A stretch of 64,000 nucleotides of DNA. Origin: Diplocarpon mali (taxonomy: Eukaryota; Ascomycota; Leotiomycetes; Helotiales; Drepanopezizaceae). The first letter of the stretch is position 1. Each line of letters opens with the position of its first letter. The position numbers and the translations under genes were made by a program. The notes below the pieces were generated by a model that saw nothing but the letters and a program-made list of their open reading frames with translations, did no database searches and was not told the DNA's origin. The stretch lies in NCBI GenBank assembly GCA_024741835.1, contig JAENRP010000029.1, positions 180,573 to 244,572 on the forward strand. The letters are read 5' to 3'. This document shows, one piece after another, positions 57,895 through 64,000 of this stretch.

Positions 57895-58940
57895 CGTGAG
57901 GGTGTCCGTCGGGACCGGTGAGGGAGTGTCTGGGAAGTCTGGCACCTGGGTGTACCCTGAGTGGGATATCACGTGCGTGGTGAGCCTGTTGATTCAAGTC
58001 AAACCGGAACCCAATGCTGGGATCATGATCTTGTGCTGGTGGCGCGTACAGTCGCAGAGCTTTGGGTTATCTGGATGCATGTACCGGACGAAGCCCAAAA
58101 ATCTCAGCCTTGCCGAAAATACAAACTTTTCCGTCACCGCCTCTGCGCCCAGCCTTACCCGACCGGGGCGACACGATCAATAAAGTCTTCCCAAGCACCT
58201 GCAAGACCCTCGCCCCCGCCTTCAAATACCCAGTTGATCCCCCTCGAACTTCTTGACCAGCTCCGACGCGCTGCCACGGTCCAAGGAAATGTTGGATCAG
58301 CAACGTAACAGCTCACGCAGCATGCGCATGCCGTACTCCAGTCGAAGCTCGAGTGGAAAGCTCGAGCTCCATCGCCAGCGCAAGGATTCCCAACCTCACC
58401 GACCACATATGTCACACCGCCTCTTATATATTTATGGAGAGGTCGAATGACAGGCACGTAGTAAGCAGCAGTGAGTTTCGGTGTACAGCAGCGGCCGGAA
58501 ATCTTCCTTCCTATTCTTCTGCTGGGGCGAGAGTAAGCATGTGAGTATATATATATATATATATATACCCGCCTCTCCCATACCTCCTTTCCTCTCTACG
58601 GTTTTGCTGCTCTTACGGTTAATCCCTCGTGAGGTAACTAGAGTCGAATCGGGATATCTCTTTCAATCCTCCTACTTGCCGTCCCCGGCAGATGTCGTCT
58701 TGATCTTACTGCGCAGCTCATCTCATCTCATCGCTCTGATTTTTCTCCTTGGTTGGTCGTCATCAGCGTGTGGGGAGGGGGGGAAAAAAGAAGAAAAAGA
58801 AAAAATAAAAAAAAGACGGGAGGCACAAGCGGAAGTCCTTCGGCATCGTACCAGTCTGCACACCTGCTATCCTCGACTCGACTTCGATCTCGCCTTCTCG
58901 GTTGACTCGCTCGTCTCCAAACCACGGCATCACACGATCT
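57895..58940. other. Divergent promoter space with microsatellite
   Basis: This lies between bcd1 and the hypothetical gene, with a (TA)11 run at 58546-58567 and an A-rich purine stretch near 58785-58815. No gene seen. Confidence 0.5.
58546..58567. repeat. (TA)11 microsatellite
   Basis: An uninterrupted TA run of 22 bases about 375 bp before the hypothetical gene. Confidence 0.95.
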
Positions 58941-59621
58941 ATGCCACTGCCCGTCCTCCCCTCGCACCCGCACCCGCACCCCAGCCCCGGCATGGCCCCG
59001 GCACCCGCCGCCCCAGCGCTGTCCAGCATGTCCATCTGGCTCGACGCCATCATCCTACACTCCTGGCGCGACAACTCTGCCTTCGGAATGTCGGCCGCAT
59101 CTCCGTACTGCGGGATGGAGCTGCAGGTCTGCTGCTGGAGCGCGAAGGCCGCCAAGGGCCGTAGCACGCACATCCTGGCACGGTACCCGGGTGGCAAGCT
59201 CAAGAAAGACGCGCTGTACCAGCTCAAGGGCCGCTTCTTCGTCGACATGAACGGGGGCGATGGAGACGGCCGCGGCGGCGCGAGTTATCTTCACGTCGAC
59301 GAGGCGGTCCGGTTCCAGGGCCCGGGCGTGCTGAGAAGTTTCCGGACGCCGCAATTCTGGGTCGTGGGCGAGGTGGTGCGGACCCTGGGGGGGGAGGGGA
59401 CGGCTGGTGTGCGAGGCAGCGGTCGGGTGGTGTTGAGGTGGCGCACCCGAGACCCGTGGAGGAGGGGCATGGTGTACGAGCAGAGTGCGGTGGTGAGGCT
59501 CGGGGAGGGGATGGAGGGGAGCTTGGAGGGGTGGGAGGGGGAGTTGTGTTGCGTCGAGGGCCGCATGGAGGGGCCTGACCACGGGGGGGATTGGGTTTGT
59601 GAGGGCTTTAGCTTGCGTTGA
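58941..59621 (+). CDS. Hypothetical protein
   Basis: It is a single exon of 226 residues from the first ATG in frame. I do not recognise the family. The N-terminus is Pro/His-rich (PSHPHPHPSPG) and then becomes well ordered: SIWLDAIILHSWRDNSAFGM, LQVCCWSAKAAKGRSTHI, LYQLKGRFFVDMNG, ASYLHVDEAVRFQGPG, TPQFWVVGEVVRT and GRVVLRWRTRDP. Alternating hydrophobic strands suggest a small beta-barrel. The aromatic and hydrophobic content differs from the low-complexity frames nearby, which is why I keep it. The C-terminal third is Gly/Glu-rich. Spurious coding in GC-rich DNA cannot be excluded. Confidence 0.45.
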   Translation: MPLPVLPSHPHPHPSPGMAPAPAAPALSSMSIWLDAIILHSWRDNSAFGMSAASPYCGMELQVCCWSAKAAKGRSTHILARYPGGKLKKDALYQLKGRFFVDMNGGDGDGRGGASYLHVDEAVRFQGPGVLRSFRTPQFWVVGEVVRTLGGEGTAGVRGSGRVVLRWRTRDPWRRGMVYEQSAVVRLGEGMEGSLEGWEGELCCVEGRMEGPDHGGDWVCEGFSLR

Positions 59622-60691
59622 GCGTCGCGGGTTCCTCGCCGAAGGGCGGTCTGGAGCAACCGAACCTCTGGCGTCGACCGAGCGTCGGGGAGCTGGTGTC
59701 TGCCGATCGGGTTGGATAGTGTCGGGGGAGGAAGTGTGGGGAAGCTGGACCGGAAGAAGCTCATAGATAATCGGCCGATCCGGGAAACATTTCTCTGACC
59801 TGGGAGTGACCTCATGATGCTACGCGTAGTGACGCCTCCTACTTTTCCTGCCCGATGCCAACCCAATGCCGCTTCCCTGTGTCTGACATTCGCGTCTGGG
59901 GTCATTGTATGGTTGGCGGAGTGCGTCCGGGGATGAGTGCGGGCATGAGCACGACCGTCGCCATACCGGTCGAAGTCGTATTGCCGGGGCGATGGGTTCC
60001 TGGGCCAGCTCGGGGTGACCATAACACTCTCTTTCCCCCCTCCCCCTCCCCCTCCCCCCTGGCCCTGTACCCGGAGGAACTCTTCTGCGGAGGACCCTTC
60101 ATCACTCTGGTCGATCGATTCTTCTCCCATCCCCTCTCGCGCCGGGGGGCCGAGCCGACACCCGTCGACCGACGCGAGACATGCAGCGACCGCGAGGTCT
60201 CTCGTCGCGACTGACCCTGCGGCGGCGGCTGCAGGCACGATCGCGGGTCGTCGTGGTCCCCGATCCACGGTGCCGGGTGGGGCGTAGCGGGTGCGGGTCC
60301 CGTCGAGGACGACGTCGTCTCCGTGCGGAGTCGTTGGCTGGTGAGTCGAGCGGCAGCTGGGGGGTGTTCCTGGGTCCTGGTCGTGGGCCTGCACCGGTGG
60401 ATTGATGGCTGCTTGCCCCTTGAGCCGCGGGGAGTTCCGGAGGGACGGTGGGCAGAGAGGCACGCTCGCCGGAGTGTCCTCGCTCTTTTTTTTTTCCCCA
60501 GTGGGCTGCACGCATGCGGGCATCTCCATGACATGAACGGGGGGGCCAGCCCGAGGAATCCCAGGGCCACACGTGCCGCCGTCCGATGCATTTGCAGATG
60601 CGCCGCCATCCCGATCTCTCGTGCGTGCAGACGGGAGGGCAGCGGGGGTCGAGCGGATGCGTGCCCAGGCGCCCCTCCTCCCGCCTTTCCC

Positions 60692-60832
60692 CGAGAGAGA
60701 GGGGGGGAGAGTGTGTGTGTATGTGAGAGAGAGAGAGAGAGAGACAGAGGAAGAGAGAGGGGAAGAGAGAGAGAGAGTGTGTGTGTGAGAGAGAGAGAGG
60801 GGGGGAGAGAGAGAGAGAGATTGTGTGTGTGT
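60692..60832. repeat. GA/GT simple-sequence tract
   Basis: Alternating blocks of (GA)n and (GT)n with short G runs extend over about 140 bp on the plus strand, a purine-rich tract. Confidence 0.95.
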
Positions 60833-60961
60833 CTGGATGAAAAGTTGACATCAGACTCGTCACCTCTCGGCGCTTGACACGGGAGAGATCTGTCACACGT
60901 GCTGCGCGGGTGCCGACACGGGTTATACGAGGCGCCGTACCCCTCGGGTTTGGTCGGACCG

Positions 60962-60993
60962 TCGGGTGAGTCGTCGGGTGGGTCGTCGGGTGG
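60962..60993. repeat. 12-bp tandem repeat, TCGGGTGGGTCG type
   Basis: About 2.7 units of TCGGGTGAGTCG/TCGGGTGGGTCG. Confidence 0.8.
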
Positions 60994-62070
60994 CAGCGGA
61001 TCGGCTGGAGGGGAAGAAGCATCTCGTACGAGATCTCCATTGACGCGCAGTTGTTCCCGCGACTCGAGCGGGGCTTCGGCGCAGGGACGAACTACTGTAC
61101 TGGGAGACGCGTCTGTGAGACGGGATTGTGACGACTGTACGGGGTAACTAATATACTTGATACCAACTACGACTGTACGTGATACCTAATATACTTGATA
61201 ACAACTATACCTTGTCCTCACGATACTCTATAATCACCGTCCTTCGGGACCTGCATGACCAAGACTACCTCGCATGCACGTGACAGGACCTCGCGGGACG
61301 ACTGCTCGAGATGGTCTGCGGCAGGCGAGCCCGGCATCCCCCCCCCCCCGAACTCGCCCGCCTCTGCTCGGGTCGGGGGACGTGGTGTTCCTGCCGGCCC
61401 CGGACGCCCTGCCCGCCTGCTCGTCTCCGCTCGGCCCGGCCCGGCCCGAGTGGGGGGTGCGCAGCGCCGGCCGCTCGGCACGCGGCTGCTCGGCTCGGCA
61501 CCGCCCAAGCCCGTTCCGCGCGCGATCATCGGAGCCGATCGGGGAGATGGTGCAGCCGGCCGTGCTCGCGCCATCTGGGGTGTCGGGATGGGATTCCTCG
61601 TCTCACGAGCCCTGATCCCGGCTGGACGGTGGGATTTCTCGTCTCTCGAGCTGGGATCCCGCGTGAACGGTGCACCGGAGTGGAGAAGCCGCGCCTCGGC
61701 ATCCTGTCGCCACCCTGCGAGGCCATCAAGCCCGGCGCCGCCCAGGCCACGACGGGAGTCTACAACCACCGTCTCGCGCCGCCTTGAGGGCCTCGTGCCC
61801 TTTCTGATTCCTCTGCTCCGCGCCGACGCCCAATCCGCCAGCCCGTGGCCGAGGGGCTTGGTGCGAGCGAGGCATGCGCTGCGGCTCCGCTCTCGTACCC
61901 AATACAGCGGCCTTCGTAGGGGAGAGCCTCGTTCTGGACATCCGTCAACAACGCGAGCGCCATCGGCCTGCCAACCCGAACCCTATTCCACCCCTGACTC
62001 CCCTCGCCAGCCGACGAGGAGCAGCCGGCGACTGGAAACGACGTCCGCGCAGGTCCACCCAGGTCGGCGT

Positions 62071-62120
62071 GTCGGGGTCGATGTCGGGGTCAATGTCGGG
62101 GTCGGTGTCGGGGTCGATGC
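62071..62120. repeat. 12-bp tandem repeat, GTCGGGGTCGAT type
   Basis: About four units of GTCGGGGTCRRT in tandem, with single-base differences. Confidence 0.85.
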
Positions 62121-62261
62121 CGGCGGGTCGATAGCGAGGTGTCCCTGTGCCATGCTTCTCGCTATCGACTCCAGCGCCGACGCGGTACTTCTGTACTGTG
62201 CACCGAGTGCTGAGGCGGCGGCGAGCGGGACACGAGGGATCCCCCCGGCCACACCTAGCTA

Positions 62262-62394
62262 GGTCTAGGGCCGTCGAGACTCAGCTATACCTATCTGGGT
62301 CTAGGGCCGTCGAGAATCAGCCATACCTATCTGAGTCTAGAGTGGTCAAGACTCAGCCATACCTATCTGGGTCTAGAGCCGTCGAGACCCAGTC
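62262..62394. repeat. 36-bp tandem repeat, about 3.7 copies
   Basis: The core GTCTAGGGCCGTCGAGA recurs with starts at 62263, 62299, 62335 and 62371, exactly 36 bp apart, separated by CAGCCATACCTATCTG-like text. The third copy is the most diverged. Confidence 0.92.
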
Positions 62395-62837
62395 GTCGGC
62401 GTAATCTCCTTCCCCTCCCCCCCCCCGGCGACACGGTCAACCTCCACCCGCAAGAACAGGCCGAGTCCAACTTTGGCGGCTCGACGAGCGTGCACGCTGT
62501 ACGGATGCTGCCAGCTCGCTTTCTCCTCCTTGGCCTCTCTCGCCAATCCTCCCGTGCGGTGGGAGCGAACTCGTGCCGGGCGGTGGCTTTCAGAGGATTC
62601 GGAGGGGAAACGCGGCGGCGCTGCTGGCAGGCGAGGACGAAGTCAGCGGCTGTCTCTCCTCGTATCGGCGGCCTCGTCCGTCACGGATATACTCCCTCCA
62701 CTTCCGTCTCGTCGGCGGGGCGATGGTGATGCGCGCGAGGGGGGGGGGGAGGTTCTCTACGGTCGCCGGTTTCAGCCGACCCCGCCGACCCAGCCAGGCA
62801 CTCGTCGCATTCTCCTGGGCCGCCAGCACAGTGCTGC

Positions 62838-62955
62838 CTCCCTCTTATCCGTCTCTTATCCGTCTCTTATCCGTCTCCTATCCGTCTCCTATCCGCTTCT
62901 CATCCGCCTCCTATCCGCTCTCATCCGCTCCTCATCCGCTCCTCATCCGCCTTGC
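62838..62955. repeat. Pyrimidine-rich 10-11 bp repeats, CTCTTATCCGT type
   Basis: About eleven imperfect copies of CTCTTATCCGT, CTCCTATCCGC and CTCATCCGCTC run in a row on the plus strand. Confidence 0.9.
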
Positions 62956-64000
62956 CATCCGCCTGGTCGAAGCCGTCGCTCCAGAGTCTGTCCGGCAGCA
63001 GAGGCCGGGAGCACAAGCATCGTCTCCTCTTCCGCAGGCTTTTCCCCCGTCGGCGGATCTGCTCAGGACGAACTGGCTTTCGTCTTCCAACCTCCTGCGG
63101 CTCTCTCCCCTCCTCTCCTCGGCAAGCTCCTCGGCAAGCTCCTCGGCGGCGCGAGACTTTATTGATTGCCTGGGTTGGCTTGGGTCGCGCTGAGTTTCGT
63201 GTCAGGGTGCGGTCATACAGGCAGAGGGAAGGGAGGGAGCTGACCTGGTTCGGACCAGAGCAGAAGTACGGCGTCGACCCCGACCATGCCCTGCGCCGTC
63301 CGACGGCCTGCCCCCCTCCCCTCCCCCCGGACAGACGACCCATCCCCGCCTCCCAGGGCCGGACCCCTCGCACCTCTCTTCCTGACCTGGACATGGACGG
63401 GGTGTGATTTTCTCTCGGCCGTGGATCCACGATGCTGCACAATGTGCGGCGGGCCGGTCGCCGTCGCCGAGGTGCCACGGCTGCTTCCCAGCAGGCCGTC
63501 GCGGGGGGAGACCGAGCAGCGAGCAACTTGACTTGGGAGGGAGAGGTGCCGTGTCGGCACAGCAGAGAGTCGGGGGGGCAAACCTCCCCGGACGAGCCTC
63601 CCCGGCCAAGGGGCCAAAGGGGAGGGAAGACAGGTACCGCAGGAGAACCGGGGGTGGATGATTGCATTGACGAGTGTCCACCGCAGGGGACGAGATCCCT
63701 GCCCGCGCGCTTCGATTTGATCAGCTTGGCCGTGGGAGAAATAAGACGAGAAGAAGAAAAAGCACAAAAAGAGGGGAATGCAGATGCACCACAGTCCTCG
63801 CGTGCTGGCCCCTTGTTCTCCCCTGCACACCCCCTTTCTTGTTTTCTCGCGGCTGGGCCTGACGAGCCTTGCGCTCACCCTCTCTCTCCTCCTCCCACCA
63901 CCGTCTCGGCTCTACGGTGGCCGGCTTCTGCACCTCCTCGGCTCTGCGCTGCTCAGCTCTGCTCTACTACTCTTCGGCCTCCTCCTCCTCCTCCTCCCCC

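Larger units (their letters stand above)
59622..64000. other. GC-rich repeat-bearing block, no supported gene
   Basis: This 4.4-kb end is very GC-rich with long C and G runs and several simple tandem repeats (listed separately). Long open frames cover both strands simultaneously and translate to Arg/Pro/Ser/Gly low complexity; none resembles a family. No telomeric TTAGGG arrays are present. Confidence 0.45.

Noticed and set aside
59291..60529. 412-codon ATG-started minus-strand frame
   Set aside because: Pro/Arg/Gly/His-rich low complexity in GC-rich DNA, and antisense to part of the hypothetical gene at 58941-59621; no family signal.
60102..61040. 312-codon minus-strand frame
   Set aside because: Much of it is the GA/GT tract read as Ser-Leu repeats; chance frame.
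61255..62262. 335-codon plus-strand frame
   Set aside because: Arg/Pro/Ala/Gly low complexity running through a tandem repeat; several other frames are open over the same stretch.

Overview
This window is nuclear DNA from a filamentous ascomycete (Pezizomycotina). The evidence is: genes split by 40-115 nt GT-AG introns with CTRAC-like branch sites; fungal-only families (CFEM/Pth11-type receptor, Zn2Cys6 regulator, Rsc9, Mam3, Fmp52); a solitary 5S rRNA gene with an upstream TATA box; and RIP-like decay of retrotransposons. Species cannot be fixed from sequence alone. Exon boundaries below were worked out by hand from frame, splice signals and family conservation.

Layout. 1-8.65 kb is an AT-rich repeat block holding two Ty1/copia remnants in opposite orientation, both riddled with TAG/TAA where Gln or Trp is expected. 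10.4-13.3 kb carries the RSC remodeller subunit Rsc9. 13.3-20.9 kb is a gene desert with a compositionally odd stretch at 16.2-17.25 kb. 20.9-40.9 kb is an accessory region: a CFEM-GPCR, a Zn2Cys6 regulator divergent from a GT1 glycosyltransferase, a fatty-acid alpha-dioxygenase, a heme-thiolate peroxidase/peroxygenase, a sugar-lactone-oxidase-like flavoenzyme, a maltose/galactoside-type O-acetyltransferase and a dienelactone hydrolase. 42.7-53.7 kb is conserved housekeeping: an ataxin-10 homologue, a Mam3/CNNM protein, a 5S rRNA gene, a small mitochondrial-type protein and Fmp52. 54-64 kb is a GC-rich, repeat-rich block with only BCD1 and one hypothetical gene.

The most interesting part is 24.4-40.9 kb. 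The enzymes together could oxidise a fatty acid, attach a sugar, acetylate that sugar and trim an ester or lactone. No polyketide synthase, NRPS or terpene synthase is visible. Two CGG-N6-CCG palindromes exactly 30 bp apart lie in the promoter shared by the regulator and the glycosyltransferase. I propose, as inference, an undescribed acetylated glycolipid or oxylipin-glycoside cluster with an in-cluster regulator. Its regulator gene contains an assembly gap (25741-25767) that breaks the frame.
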